NCBI RefSeq assembly: GCF_011386835.1
Contig: NC_088791.1
Coordinates: 31,160,998 to 31,224,997 of the forward strand
From: Chrysemys picta bellii
Lineage: Eukaryota; Chordata; Testudines; Emydidae
Length of the DNA: 64,000 bases
Reading direction: 5' to 3'
In this document: piece after piece, positions 1-10,904 of the stretch
Numbering within the stretch: position 1 is the first letter of the stretch
Layout of the letters: every line of letters starts with the position of its first letter
Notes under the pieces: model-generated
What the model was told of the DNA's origin: nothing
The model's database searches: none
What the model saw: only the letters and a program-made list of their open reading frames with translations
Position numbers and translations under genes: made by a program

Positions 1-540
1 TCTTCTGTGTGTATGCTCTGAACCCAACAACAATAAGAAGTTCTACAAATATATTAGAAAGAAGAAGGAAAGCATAGGTCCATTAGTTAATGGGGAAGGT
101 GGGAAAATAATGGATGACACAGAAGGCTGAAGTGCTTAGTTTACTTCAATCTTCTTTAAAAGGGTTAATTGTGACCAGATGCTTAACACAAATAATATTA
201 ACCAGGGGAAGAAACACAGGCAGGAATAGGGGAAGAACAGGTTAAAAATATTTAGATGTATTCAATAAGCAGGGCCCAATGAAATTCACACTAGAGTAAC
301 TAAGGAACTCACTAAAGCAATCTCTGAATCTTTAGCCATTATTTTTGAGGTCTCATGGAAGATGGGAGATGTTCCAGATGACTAGAGAAAGGCAAACATA
401 GTACTTACATTCAAACAGGAGGAAAAGGACTTGGGAAATGATAGACCAGTCGGCCTAACTTTGATAGCCAGAAAGATATTGGGGAACAAATAATTAAACA
501 AACAATTTGTAAGCACCTAGAGGATTACAAGGTGCTAAGT
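1..540 (+). mobile_element. CR1-type LINE fragment, left part
   Basis: Degenerate non-LTR ORF2 sequence in the linker-to-RT region. It reads toward a recognisable peptide KQTICKHLE, which also occurs in the better preserved CR1 copy on the minus strand near 9.8 kb. The copy starts outside the window and stops at about 540, where unrelated GC-rich sequence begins; it resumes near 2695. Stops and frameshifts are frequent, so it is not coding. The CR1 family is well known in reptiles and birds; the assignment rests on shared peptides only. Confidence 0.7.
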
Positions 541-945
541 AGGACCCTGAGAAAATTGTGATTTTCTGGAAATTGCAAAATTAGCCGTAGACCATGATTT
601 TTCCAACAGCAGGGAGGCAGAAGTGAGAATTCGCACATTCCAGTCTCATGTTTGGTGAGGCTTACAGATGCCCATGCCTCCTTCCCCCAAATGCTATTTT
701 GACAGCAGGATATCCAATGGGTGTGCAGTATGTTGCAGGGCAGCCCTCCCCATTGGCTATGTACTTGTCCCACTAGGCTGCATCCCTCACTGTGTATTAA
801 TGAGCCCAGAGGAGCAGGGTGGAAGCATTGCAAGGAAATGGTTTCCGAGGAGCCCTGTATAAAGTTGCTGCTGCTGCACTCCAGCCACCCCCTCCGTGGC
901 CCTGGGGAGTAGGTATCAGGGACAGGTAAAGGTGAGTGTGGGGGG
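541..945. repeat. Unclassified repeat, left part of the insertion splitting CR1
   Basis: Not CR1. The block around 570-625 (tttttccaacagcagggagg and neighbours) is repeated in diverged form at 1735-1775, so 541-660 and 1540-1790 appear to be pieces of one interspersed repeat. I do not recognise the family. The short open frames here are on both strands and have no domain signal. Confidence 0.4.
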
Positions 946-1208
946 CACGGCCAGCTCCAGGCACCAGCGAAGGAAGCAGGTGCCTGGGGCAGCAGTCTGT
1001 CCGTTGTTGGGGCGGCACGTCCGGGTCGGTGGCGGCGGCACTTCGGCGGCAGCTCAGTCGGTCTGCTTCGGTCTTCAGCGGCAATTCAGCGGTGGGTCCT
1101 TCTGTCTTCCACTTCAGCGGCACTTTGGCGGCAGCTCAATCCCGTTTTTTTTTCTTTCTTTTTTTTTTTTTGCTGCTTGGGGCAGCAAAAAAGCTGGAGC
1201 CGGCCCTG
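946..1208. mobile_element. Non-autonomous hAT-like element (copy 1)
   Basis: The ends form imperfect terminal inverted repeats: CACGGCCAGCTCCAGGCACC on the left and GCTGGAGCCGGCCCTG on the right. The same ends and interior style (gcggcac, ggggcagcaaaa) recur in the copy at 61004-61249, which has a perfect 8-bp target duplication. Here the right flank is a GT/G tract, so the target duplication is not readable. There is a T-rich stretch inside. No coding capacity. Confidence 0.7.
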
Positions 1209-1480
1209 GTGTGTGTGTGTGGGGGAGGGGACAGTTAGGGAGATGATGCTGGTGGGGGGGGGCAGCTGGGTGAGGGGCTAGAGGTGGATGGGACAGGTGG
1301 GGGGAAGGTTGAAGGGCTGTGGGGGAATGGGAGGCTGGTGAGAGGCTTGGGGGATGGGACAGGTGTAGGCAGTAACTGGGTGAGGTGCCAGGGGGAGCTG
1401 GGTGAGGAGTCTCGGGAGACAGGACAGGATGAAGGGGGAGCTGGGTGAGGGACGGGGAGGACAGCAGTTAAGGGGAGGGT
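1209..1480 (+). repeat. G-rich degenerate minisatellite
   Basis: Begins with (GT)n and continues as a purine-rich tract in which units like 'gagctgggtgagg' recur irregularly (near 1265, 1375, 1405, 1440). Runs of three or more G are dense on the + strand, so the tract could form G-quadruplexes. It adjoins the hAT-like element on its left. Confidence 0.65.
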
Positions 1481-1570
1481 CTATGAGCTACACCAAGCAT
1501 GAAACCAGTGCATATGCTTCTACCTCCCATTGTTGGACAAATTGCAGCAGTTCAGGAGGCACTTAGCAGC

Positions 1571-1701
1571 CGGTTTTATGCAAGGCACAGTAATCAGCAC
1601 TGCTACTGCTTGGAACCTGAGCAACTCTAGCCTCAGTGGGAAGGTGGAAGCATGTACTCCAAGTGGCAGCAGCGCTGGCTCCTGTGCCTTGCATAAAACC
1701 G
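1571..1701. repeat. Inverted repeat with 20-bp perfect arms
   Basis: CGGTTTTATGCAAGGCACAG at 1571-1590 is exactly reverse-complemented at 1682-1701, with a 91-bp spacer. It lies inside the unclassified repeat whose other piece is at 541-660. The arms may be the ends of a small foldback element. Confidence 0.7.
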
Positions 1702-1789
1702 TCCACCAAGTCCCCTCCCGACCTCCTCTGCAATCTGCTGTGATTTTTCAAACAGCAGGGAGATGGAAGTGGCCATCCGCGCATTAGGG

Positions 1790-1990
1790 TGACCAGACGT
1801 CCCGATTTTATCGGGACTGTCCCAATATTTCCTTGTTTGTCCCGCATCCCGACCGACGTGCGGTCGGGACACTGGACAAACAAGGAAATGCTCCAGAGCC
1901 CGGAAGTGCTCGCGCCCCCCCCGCCCCGACTCCACCCCCTCCTCCCCCGATTGGCTCCCTCCCCGAATCCCCGCCTCTTACCCAGGCTCA
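1790..1990. repeat. Short interspersed repeat with nested hairpin
   Basis: Starts around 'agggtgaccagacgtcccg'. It holds a two-part hairpin: outer arms atttccttgtttgtcc (1827-1842) and its exact complement (1874-1889), plus an inner cccgaccg/cggtcggg pair around 1848-1869. The right side grades into C-rich low-complexity sequence. The class is uncertain; it resembles a non-autonomous DNA-transposon type. Confidence 0.45.
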
Positions 1991-2193
1991 CCATTCCTCC
2001 TCCCTCCGCAAGCGCTGGAGGGAGGCCCAGGAGACGCAGGGGAAGCGCAGGGCCGGGGTGAGTAAGAGTCCGGCCTGGCCCCGAGCAGGCAGGATTCAGT
2101 TGGGTGGTAGGGAGAGTAGGGGGCGGCCCGCAGGGCCAGGCGGCGGCTGTTCTCCCCCCCTGGGCAGCGGGACTCGGGAGCAGCCGCTGCTGC

Positions 2194-2659
2194 AGCTCCC
2201 ACTGCCGCGGGGGGAGGAAGCGGCCGATGGCCAAGCTCGGCGGCTGTGGCTCTGGAGCCCGGGCCCGAACTTCCCGAGCCCGGGCCTGCTGCGGGGACCC
2301 AGCAGCACGCACGCTGCGCCCAGCCCCTGGCCAGTCGCATCTGGGCTGCTGCCCAGCTGGTGCAATCCCGCGGCAGCCCCGGGGCGGAGGCATCGGCAGC
2401 CCAGCCCCGTTCGTTCCCCTGCAGGACCCGAGCGGGACGGGGGGGCTGGGGCCTGCTGCCCCCACTCCGGGGCCACCACGGGATAGTACCAGCTGGGCAG
2501 CAGCCCAGACATGACTGGCCAGGGGCTGGGCGCGTGCAGCGTGCGCGCTGCTGGGTCCCCGCAGCAGGCCCCGGCTCGGGGGGTTTGGCCCCGGGCGCCA
2601 GAGCTGCAGTCGCCGAGCTTGGCCATCGGCCGCTTCCTCCCCCCATGGCAGTGGGAGCT
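2194..2659. repeat. Large GC-rich imperfect palindrome
   Basis: Arm 1 (2194-2370) and arm 2 (2479-2659) are reverse complements with scattered mismatches, separated by 108 bp. Both start or end with the agctcccactgc / gcagtgggagct motif. They are very GC- and CpG-rich. Because of this foldback, open frames on the two strands give near-identical Ala/Pro/Gly-rich peptides, which shows these frames are not genes. Probably a foldback element or an inverted duplication within the insertion that splits CR1. Confidence 0.75.
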
Positions 2660-2694
2660 ATGGGGACTGCATAGACATGTGACAGTCTCTTAAG

Positions 2695-3772
2695 CAAACT
2701 AGGGACTATGATCTATATGAAATTACTATAAGGTGGGTGCCTAACTGGTTGAAAAAACGTATTACAAGAGTATGTATCAATGGTTTGCTGTCAAACTGTG
2801 AGGATGTATCTAATGGGGTGCCACAGGGGTCTATCGTGGGTCCAGTACTTTTCAATAATGACTTGGATAATGGAGTGGGGAGTATACTATAAAATTTACA
2901 GATGACACCAACCTGGGAGGGGTTGCTTGCACTTTGGAGGACAGGATTAGAATTCAAAAAAACCTAGACAATCTGGAGAACTTGTCTGAAATAAATATGA
3001 TGACATTCAATAAAGACAAGTGCAAAATACTACACTTAAGAAGGATAAAGTCAAATGCACAAATACAAAATGTGGAATGATTGGCTAGGCAATAGTACTG
3101 CTGAAAAGGATCTGAGGGTTATAACGGATCACAAATTGGACATGAGTCAACAGTATGATGCTGTTGGAAAAAAGGGGGATGTATTAACAGAAGTTAATCA
3201 AAGACACAGGAGGTAATTGTTCTGCTGTACGCAGCACTGGTGAGTCCTCAGCTGTGAGTACTGTGTTCAGTTTTGAGCATCACACTTTAAGCAAGATGTG
3301 GACAAATTGGAGACGGTCAAGAAGGGAGCAACAAAAAGGATAAGAAATTCAGAAAACATGACCTGTGAGGAAAGGTTGAAAGAATTGGGTATGTTTAATC
3401 TAGAGAAGAGAAGGGGCGGGAGGGGAAAGGAGACACGATAATACTCTTCAAATATGTAGAAGGTTATTATAAAGAGAAGGGTGATCAACTGTTCTTCATG
3501 TCCACTAAGGATAGGAAAAGAAGTAATCTGTTTAGTTTGCAGAAAAGGAGATATAGGTTACATATTAGCAAAAACTTTCTAATTCTAAGGATAGTTAAGT
3601 ACTGGTTATCTAGAGAGGTTACAAAATCCCTGTCACTGAAGGATTTAAGAACAGGTTAGACAAATACCTGTCAGGAATGGTCTAGGTATACTTAATCCTC
3701 ACTCATTGCAGGGGGATGGACTAGATGACCCCTGAGGTGCCTTCTAGCCCTCAATTTTATGATTCTGTGATG
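2695..3772 (+). mobile_element. CR1-type LINE fragment, right part with 3' end
   Basis: Resumes the CR1 copy that stops at 540. RT motifs are visible in broken frames: NGVPQGSIVGP near 2815 and FTDDTNLGG near 2896 (the usual ADD box carries Thr for Ala). Then comes the conserved CR1 C-terminal part and the typical 3' tail 'ggatggactagatgacc ... tatgattctgtga'. Compared with an intact copy, roughly 150 bp are missing at the junction with the insertion. Pseudogenic. Confidence 0.85.
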
Positions 3773-4459
3773 CTTTAGTGTACATAAACCTAGAAACTGC
3801 CCTAATACATATGTATTGTTCTAGTCATCATATATCATTGCTGTTTAAGAATGTCCAACTATATTCTGGTTCACTGGAGTTGTATCAGGATGAATTTTGC
3901 CTGAAGGTGTCTTTTTTTGCATCAAGATAACTAATGTGTGATAATTATCTTGATGTTAAATCCTAGTGGAGATAAGCTCCATGTAGTTTTGACTGCAAAG
4001 TAGATAAGTGAGGACAACACTATACCTCCAGCCAGTGGTTGGTCTCACATAATTTACCTCATGGTAAAACTACAGTGCCATGTCTCTAGTAGGATTTTTA
4101 CAGCGAAAAAGCTAATATACACTAGTTATCCCCCTGTAAAAAGCACACTGAGGAAATATCCTTAGTCTCTGTCTCTTATTTCTCTCACAATGAGGAGCTG
4201 CTCCACTCTATGGTCACAGACTCTGTCCACTTGGGATCTGACAGAGTAAGAGTATGTCTACACAGCAGCTGAGAGATGTAATTCCTATCTGCTTGTGTTA
4301 GCACCTAAAAATAGCCATATGGCTGCGGCAACACGGGCTAGTCATTGGAGTACTATTTCATCCAACCCCCCTGGGTTCATACTGTTTAAATGAGCTCAGT
4401 TTCCTCAGCAATCCAGATGAAGTTTGTATAACTGACTTGTCTCTATAATTATTTACCAT
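3773..4459. other. No feature identified
   Basis: AT-rich sequence between two LINE fossils. I see no coding, RNA or repeat signal that I can support. Confidence 0.5.
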
Positions 4460-5930
4460 TCCCCCAATTTTGTGTCATCAAAAGAATACACCCTTTTACT
4501 GAGCCAATTATCCCTGTCAAATAGGCAGGCTTCTATCCAAAACATAGTTATTGTGACCAAGTTCTGGCAACTCACAACTCTTATTGAGGCTGGCTACCAA
4601 AAAAACCTAAAGACTGGTGCAGTATTTGTCAACCTATCATCTGCATATGACACTGTATGGATTAAGGGCCTGATGCTGAAACTTGCTAAAATGATACCTT
4701 GCTACCAAACACTTCACCTGCTGTGGACCATGGTGAGTAACAGATGCCTATGGGTGTACCTGGGTTGGGTAATAAGACCGGCTCACCCTGTATCATAAAC
4801 AACGGGCTACCACAAGGCTCTGTACTTGCACCAACCTTTTAAATATTTACATAAATGACATGCTGCCAACTAAATCACAAAAATGTGGATATGCAGATGA
4901 TCCTGCCATGACAATCCAAACATCAAACCTCCATGAAACTGAGAAAGCATTAACTGAGGACCTCCAGACTATGGAATACTTCTGGAAATGGAGGCTCAAA
5001 CCAAACCCTGGAAAAACAATAGTAAGCGCATTTCATCTTGATAATCGGAGTGCCAAAAACATACTGAAGGTAGCTTTTTGTGGTAAAAATGTGTGACGTG
5101 AATACACTTCAACATATCTCAGAGTGAAACTCGAACGCATGATCATCTTGAGAAGGTAGTTGCAAATGAGAGCCAACATAATCCAGAAACTAGCAGGTAC
5201 AACCTGGGGTGCATCAGCATCAGTATTGCGAACATCTGCAATAGCACTTGTATATTCAGTAGATGAATATTGTGCACTGGTATGGAGCAGATGCACCCAC
5301 ATGTGATGTGTGGATACCAGGCTGAATACAGTGATGCAGTGCATCATGGGACCCTTTAAGTTGACTCTAACACCCTGGCTACCTGTTCTGTCCAACATCG
5401 CTCCCTTGCTGATAAGCTGAACTATGACATTCCACGAAGGTCAGCAAATCCAGGAAAATAGATGTCTTCCTATCCACCAAGACTTTGACAATGACCCCCC
5501 ACCCCCACCCCCCGCAACATCTTAAGTCCTGCAAGCCTTTCTGGGATCATTTGTTTAGCCTCATGAAATCAGACTATGATCAGAAGGAGACTTGGAAAGC
5601 ATATTGGGCTAAATCAGACTTAAAAAATAAGCACCTTGTGCCAGATCCCACACAGAAGGTTCCTGGGTTTGACCTTCCAAGGTCATTTTGGTCAACTTTG
5701 AACTGAATCCGCACCAACCATAGTAGATGCAGACATCTAATGCACAAATGGAAAATCAAGGGTGCCCTGGTGTGAGAGTGTGGTTACCCATCACAGACCA
5801 TTGAACATATCATTACTATTGCCCAATTTATAAATATGAAGGAGGCATTACTGCAATAAATTCTGCTACGGCTGATGTAGCCATTTGGCTCGATCAACTT
5901 CAGGTGAAATTGTAGTTGCTGCTCTACATC
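4460..5930 (+). mobile_element. Non-LTR retrotransposon RT fossil, distinct from CR1
   Basis: Reads through an RT domain in several frames: an AYDTVW motif near 4645, NGLPQGSVLAP near 4800, a catalytic YADD at about 4890 and WRLKPNPGKT near 4995. After 5096 it continues in other frames with LAGTTWGAS-like and WLPVLSN peptides and a terminal conserved block at 5520-5760. These peptides differ from CR1 and suggest another Jockey/CR1-group family. Several frameshifts and stops; not functional. The 5' half (endonuclease, ORF1) is absent. Confidence 0.75.
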
Positions 5931-5934
5931 AGCC

Positions 5935-6260
5935 ATATGAAAAAAGTGTCATCTACAAATATTTTGCAGATGACACTTTTGGGGATTTTGTTTTCTTCCA
6001 GGTCATTGATAAAGTGGCATTGGGCCAAGAATAGATCGCTATGGGACCCTACTAGAAATACCTCCATAGGATAATTCTCCATTTACAATTATTTTTTGAG
6101 ATCTATCAGTCAATACTTTTTAAATCTTTGGTGCTGGCCTTGGCTTGTATGTTTAGTCTTTTGCCCACCAGATGTCTAATGTCTTAAATCCAGTTCTCAA
6201 CTCACTATTATTTTGAAGTACTCCTTAAGAAAGGCTATTCAGGGGATTCATTATCAGAAA
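5935..6260 (-). mobile_element. Old minus-strand LINE, RT segment
   Basis: On the minus strand the bases near 5950-6060 read FINDLEENKIPK followed by a VDDT box, which matches the non-LTR RT motif INDLE...ADDT. Upstream on that strand (6060-6180) a degenerate VNGE...SILGPM stretch matches the block just before it. I infer that this is the RT part of the same ancient LINE whose other domains lie at 7474-7700, 8150-8358, 10163-10336 and 10905-11990, all in order on the minus strand. Confidence 0.6.
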
Positions 6261-7159
6261 CTTCTGATTCAGAATCAGAGATTAAAAATGAATCAACTGA
6301 AGATTCATAGGAAATACCTGCTTTGTTTATTTTAACTTTTTCTTGTAAGAGGGACTTGAGACCTTTTTTAAGGAGGACTTGGTTTTACTTTAGTCAAACT
6401 TTTTATTGGGAATGTTTGACTCTCTAATTTTCTTCCTCCTTATTGGTGGGAAAATTATTCCTGACAGGTCACCTCACAGTGATCTTAGTCTGAGAAGATG
6501 ATACAGGTCTTTAAGAAGCTGGGGAACTTACAAGGCATTCATAAAAAATATTAACCAGGTCTCTGTCATGCCTCCTTTCCTTGTCTTCACATACCAGCCC
6601 TGGGAGCTCCTGAAGATGCGGCATAGAATCAGTTCTGTTTGACTATGTCTGCTGGGTTCTCCTTCATTGAAGCAATACCCCAATATTCATTTATGACTGC
6701 TTTAGGGCTCTTTTTGCTGGCAGAGACATGTGGCACTGCTGGTTGAGGTCTAGTATCCTTGGAAAAAAGATTTTACAGTCTAAGCCCTAATGTTGCAATC
6801 AGGTCCTTGTAATCAGATCCCTGCACCTGTGCTGAACTCCATTCAGTTCAATGGGACTCCATGCTGGCAGAAGGGTTGACCTGCCACATCAGCTTGCAGA
6901 CTCAGAGGCCTAAATCTGACATATGTCATTTTGCAGTGGGGGAATAGGGGATTAAGAAAGGAGTTACTTAAAAATCAAGGTGAAGGGAATGTAGCATTAT
7001 AAGAGTTCATGTTTAATTTGGATCCTACTCAAGTTAAAAGATGCTTACCTTTTTTCAGATACATCTATCCTGCCAATTTTTATGGCTTAACAATTACATT
7101 TACTTTTTTAAAAATACACTCTTTTCCTGTTTTTGCGTGAAAGACCACACAAAGCGGGA
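6261..7159. other. No clear feature; weak ancient repeat traces
   Basis: No coding signal. A stretch near 6800-6910 ('cagttcaatgggactcc' type) resembles old amniote-wide repeats that also leave a trace at 7395-7462, but it is too degraded to classify. Confidence 0.35.
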
Positions 7160-7375
7160 AATGGGAGCAAGTATGGTCCAGCAATTAGGGTACTAGCCTG
7201 CAAGTCAGGAGAGCTAATTTAAATTACCTGCTCCTCCACAGACATCTTGTGTGACCTTGGGCAACTCACTTAATCTCTGTATCTCAGTCCCCATCTTTAA
7301 AAATGGAATAATAGTACTTTCCTACCTCACAGAGGTGCTCAGATACCATGCTAATGGGAACCATATAAATACCTG
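7160..7375 (+). mobile_element. MIR / CORE-SINE
   Basis: Shows the tRNA-like head ('ttagggtactagcctg...') and the diagnostic core 'tgtgaccttgggcaactcac ... ctctgtatctcagt ... aaaatggaataatagta', followed by 'ctacctcacagaggtg'. This is the classic MIR layout, a SINE family active before the amniote radiation. Non-coding. Confidence 0.85.
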
Positions 7376-7394
7376 GGAAATTAGATGAAATTAT

Positions 7395-7462
7395 GGCCCT
7401 GATCCTGCAAATTCTTATGAATGTGTTTAACTTTACTTACGGAAAATGTCCCACTGAGTTCA
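7395..7462. repeat. Ancient amniote interspersed repeat fragment
   Basis: 'gccctgatcctgcaaattct ... ccactgagttcagtggact' resembles an old amniote repeat in which a short stem (cactgagttcagtg) recurs. Family not identified. Confidence 0.35.
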
Positions 7463-7473
7463 GTGGACTACTC

Positions 7474-7700
7474 TCATGCCTTTTCTGCATTATTACTGGT
7501 AATTCTATCATTTCCATCTAGTAATGGACCAATACCAGTGTTAGGATTCCTTTTGTTCTGAATATGCTTTAAAAATTCCTCTTTATTGTTCTGAATTCTG
7601 TGGCCACCGATTTCACCTTGCGTTTGCGCAGCTTTGTGAAACTGGCCTTTTAAAATCACCAGGCGTATATATTTATGCATGACAGAATTCATTTTTTTTA
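7474..7700 (-). mobile_element. Old minus-strand LINE, endonuclease-RT linker segment
   Basis: A 72-codon minus-strand frame reads NKEEFLKHIQNKRNPNTGIG followed by PLLDGNDR and an AEKA end. This matches the linker between endonuclease and RT in CR1-group ORF2 (compare VGPLLDGN at 35.55 kb). It fits in order with the other minus-strand pieces. Confidence 0.6.
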
Positions 7701-8149
7701 TTGTTTTATGTTTTTGATGGCTAATATTATATTTAAACTTTTCTAGATTATCAATTTAAATTTTCACAGTTGCATGAAATTGTGGGATTTAAGCATTCTT
7801 TCTACTTTTGTCTATTTAAATTTTCAGAGTTGCGGGAACTTATGTGGGAGTCAGCCAATAATAGTTTAATGACGGTAGACATTGAGGTTCAAAGAATTAA
7901 AGCTTCATAACCATGAAAACACACATATATTTTGCCATGTGATGTTGACAAAGTAATTATCCTTAAATCAAACTCTAAGTTCTCAAGCAGCAGCATTTTT
8001 CTTTTTTCTTTTCTGTCTATAAATTTTGATGACTATTGATGGAAATACTTTTGTTTGTTTGTGTGTGTGTACAATTGAAATTGACATTTACCAACAAAAA
8101 TTGAATTCTTCCAAATCTATAGATATATATCAGTAGTTGGACTTTTATT

Positions 8150-8358
8150 CTGTGTGTACAAAACAAATGTGATTAAGTCATGATCCCTTGTACTTAAACT
8201 ATCACGGATATTTAGTTCTGTGATCAATACTTTTTTATTTGTCAAGATGAGATCTAATACAGAATTGCCCTGTGTTGAGTTAGGAAATTGTCACCTATAA
8301 TATTTAGAAATTCTAAGGAAGTTTTAGTACTGGCAGCATGAGACCTCTTGCATGTCAT
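8150..8358 (-). mobile_element. Old minus-strand LINE, endonuclease C-terminal part
   Basis: Minus-strand translation gives LDLILTNKKVLI...DSLSTRDHDLI with a few breaks, the C-terminal part of the apurinic-type endonuclease of CR1-group LINEs. The DH pair in RDHDLI corresponds to the family's SDH active-site motif, here with Arg instead of Ser. It is separated from the N-terminal endonuclease part (10163-10336) by the TIR element 8362-10159. Confidence 0.6.
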
Positions 8359-8361
8359 TTA

Positions 8362-10159
8362 GGCTTTGTCTACACTACCACTCATGTTGGTATAACTTAT
8401 ATCGCTCAGTGAGATGGTTTATTCACACACCCCTGAGCTACATAAGTTACACCGAGATAAGCGCCAGTGTGGACAGCGCTATGTTGGCGGGAGGGCTTCT
8501 CCCGCTGACATAGATTCATAGACTCTAGGGCTAGAAGGGACCTTGAGAGGTCATCAAGTCCGGTCCCCTGCCTTCATGGCAGGACCAAATACTGTCTAGA
8601 CCATCCCTGATAGACATTTATCTAACCTACTCTTAAATATCTCCAGAGATGGAGATTCCACAACCTCCCTAGGCAGTTTATTCCAATGTTTAACCACCCT
8701 GACAGTTAGGAACTTTTTCCTAATGTCCAACCTAAACCTCCCTTGCTGCAGTTTAAGCCCATTGCTTCTCGTTCTGTCCTTAGAGGCTAAGATGAACAAG
8801 TTTTCTCTCTCCTCCTTACGACACCCTTTTAGATACCTGAAAACTGCTATCATGTCCCCTCTGTCTTCTCTTTTCCAAACTAAACAAACCCAATTCTTTC
8901 AGCCTTCCTTCATGGGTCATGTTCTCAAGACCTTTAATCATTCTTGTTGCTCTTCTCTGGACCCTCTCCAGTTTCTCCACATCTTTCTTGAAATGCGGTG
9001 CCTAGAACTGGACACAATACTCCAGCTGAGGCCTAACCAGCGCAGAGTAGAGCGGAAGAATGACTTCTCGTGTCTTGCTCACAACACACCTGTTAATGCA
9101 TCCTAGAATCACATTTGCTTTTTTTGCAACAGCATCACACTGTTGACTCATATTTAGCTTGTGGTCCACTATAACCCCTAGATCCCTTTCTGCCATACTC
9201 CTTCCTAGACAGTCTCTTCCCATTCTGTATGTGTGAAACTGATTGTTCCTTCCTAAGTGGAGCACTTTGCATTTGTTTTTATTAAACTTCATCCTGTTTA
9301 CCTCAGGTCATTTCTCCAATTTGTCCAGATCATTTTGAATTTTGACCCTGTCCTCCAAAGCAGTTGCAATCCCTCCCAGTTTGGTATCATCTGCAAACTT
9401 AATAAGCGTACTTTCTATGCCAATATCTAAGTCATTGATGAAGATATTGAACAGAGCCGGTCCCAAAACAGACCCCTGTGGAACCCCACTCATTATGCCT
9501 TTCCAGCAGGATTGGGAACCATTAATAACTACTCTCTGAGTATGGTTATCCAGCCAGTTATGCACCCACTTTATAGTAGCCCCATCTAAGTTGTATTTGC
9601 CTAGTTTATCGATAAGAATATCATGCGAGACTGTATCAAATGCCTTAGTAAAGTCTAGGTATACCACATCCACCGCTTCTCCCTTATCCACAAGACTCGT
9701 TATCCTATCAAAGAAAGCTATCAGATTAGTTTGACATGATTTGTTCTTTACAAATCTATGCTGGCTATTCCCTATCACCTTACCACCTTCCAAGTGTTTG
9801 CAGATGGTTTCCTTAATTACTTGCTCCATTATCTTCCCTGGCACGAAAGTTAAACTAACCGGTCTGTAGTTTCCTGGGTTGTTTTTATTTCCCTTTTTGT
9901 AGATGAGCACTATGTTTGCCCTTTTCCAGTCTTCTGGAATCTCTCCTGTCTCCCATGATTTTCCAGAGATAATAGCTAGAGGCTCAGATACCTCCTCTGT
10001 TAGCTCCTTGAGATACCGATACTTGTTGAGGGTGGATTAATTATGTCAATGGGAGAGCTCTCTCCAGTCAACATAGAGTGACTACGCTAGAGATCTTATG
10101 GTAGTGCAGCTGCATCAGTACAGCTCCACCACTATAAGCTCTCTAGTGTAGACAAAGCG
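8362..10159. mobile_element. TIR element (Harbinger-like MITE) split by CR1
   Basis: Left end GGCTTTGTCTACACTACCAC, right end TCTAGTGTAGACAAAGCG, flanked by TTA on both sides (8359-8361 and 10160-10162). Only 8362-8510 and about 10026-10159 belong to it; the middle is a CR1 copy inserted later. TTA duplications and the GTCTACACT ends fit a PIF/Harbinger-type non-autonomous element, but no transposase is seen. It sits inside the endonuclease of the older minus-strand LINE. Confidence 0.75.
8511..10025 (-). mobile_element. CR1 LINE, 5'-truncated, best-preserved copy
   Basis: A minus-strand CR1 with its 3' end at about 8511 ('attcatagactctagggcta'). A 200-codon frame (9308-9910) covers RT: LDFTKAFDTVSHD, GVPQGSVLGPALFN and FADDTKLGG. 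Two further frames, 9002-9292 and 8596-8853, cover the C-terminal region and end near the 3' tail. A few frameshifts or stops separate the frames, so it is not intact. It is 5'-truncated, as is usual for target-primed insertion, and inserted into the TIR element 8362-10159. Confidence 0.9.
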
Positions 10160-10162
10160 TTA

Positions 10163-10336
10163 GATTGACATCCCCCATGATCACAGAGCTTTTTTCTTGC
10201 ATGTTGTAGATAGATGCTTAAGGAACTGGTCAACCTGTTCCCTAGTTTGAGTAGTGGTTTGTAGCAGACACCGACTAGTATCCCATCCTGAACTTTTTCT
10301 AAGTATTCAAGAGCAGTTTCTTCTGAGTTGTTTCAC
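10163..10336 (-). mobile_element. Old minus-strand LINE, endonuclease N-terminal part
   Basis: Minus-strand peptides ILVGVCYKPP, QTREQVDQFLKHL and VIMGDVNL are recognisable. They match the conserved order VGVxYRPP...MGDFN of the apurinic-type endonuclease of CR1-group LINEs. Interrupted by TIR elements on both sides. Confidence 0.65.
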
Positions 10337-10339
10337 TAA

Positions 10340-10896
10340 GGCCTTGTCTACATTACACAGGTCAACATAAGGCAGCTTATGTTGACCTAATTATGTCACT
10401 GTGCACACTACAGCCTTGTCCAGCCGATGTAAGTGCCCTACTACACTGACATAGTAAATCCACCTCCACGAGAGGCACAGAGCTCACGTTGGTGTAGTTA
10501 TGGCGACACTGTCTGTGTAGACACTGCCTTACTTACATCGGCTGTTGGCTGTCTTGTCAATTCCATGGGTCCATGCTGCCCCCAGCTCCCTACTCCCAGA
10601 CAGGCTCAGGCCTGGAGGCTCCTGATCAGGGAGTCAAGAAGCCTGGGTGACTGCCCCGCCCCCATTTCCAGCTGGGAGTAGAGAGCTGAGTATCCAGGGG
10701 GCAGCTGGTCTCCCTGTGGGGAGATGTGTGGAGCTGAGAGCCCTGGCTCTCAGCCCCCCACAGTGCCCCTCTTCAGTCGGTTGAAGTGCTCCTGGCGAGG
10801 ATGCACAGCACTGACAGGAGGGAAGTGTGGACATCAGCCACGGGCTGTAAGTCGACCTAACATAACTCAACTTAGGCCTGTAGTGTAGACATGTCC
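10340..10896. mobile_element. TIR element (Harbinger-like MITE)
   Basis: Ends GGCCTTGTCTACATTACAC (left) and TGTAGTGTAGACATGTCC (right), flanked by TAA (10337-10339) and TTA (10897-10899), consistent with a decayed 3-bp TWA duplication. The interior contains the 'ttatgttgacctaa' motifs typical of the other copies plus GC-rich sequence. Non-coding. It separates ORF1 from ORF2 of the older minus-strand LINE. Confidence 0.65.
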
Positions 10897-10904
10897 TTAG
10901 AAAC

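Noticed and set aside
1563..2697. Overlapping Ala/Pro/Gly-rich open frames of up to 300 codons on both strands
   Set aside because: They arise from the GC-rich palindrome; the two strands give mirror-image peptides, and no domain or codon pattern supports a gene.
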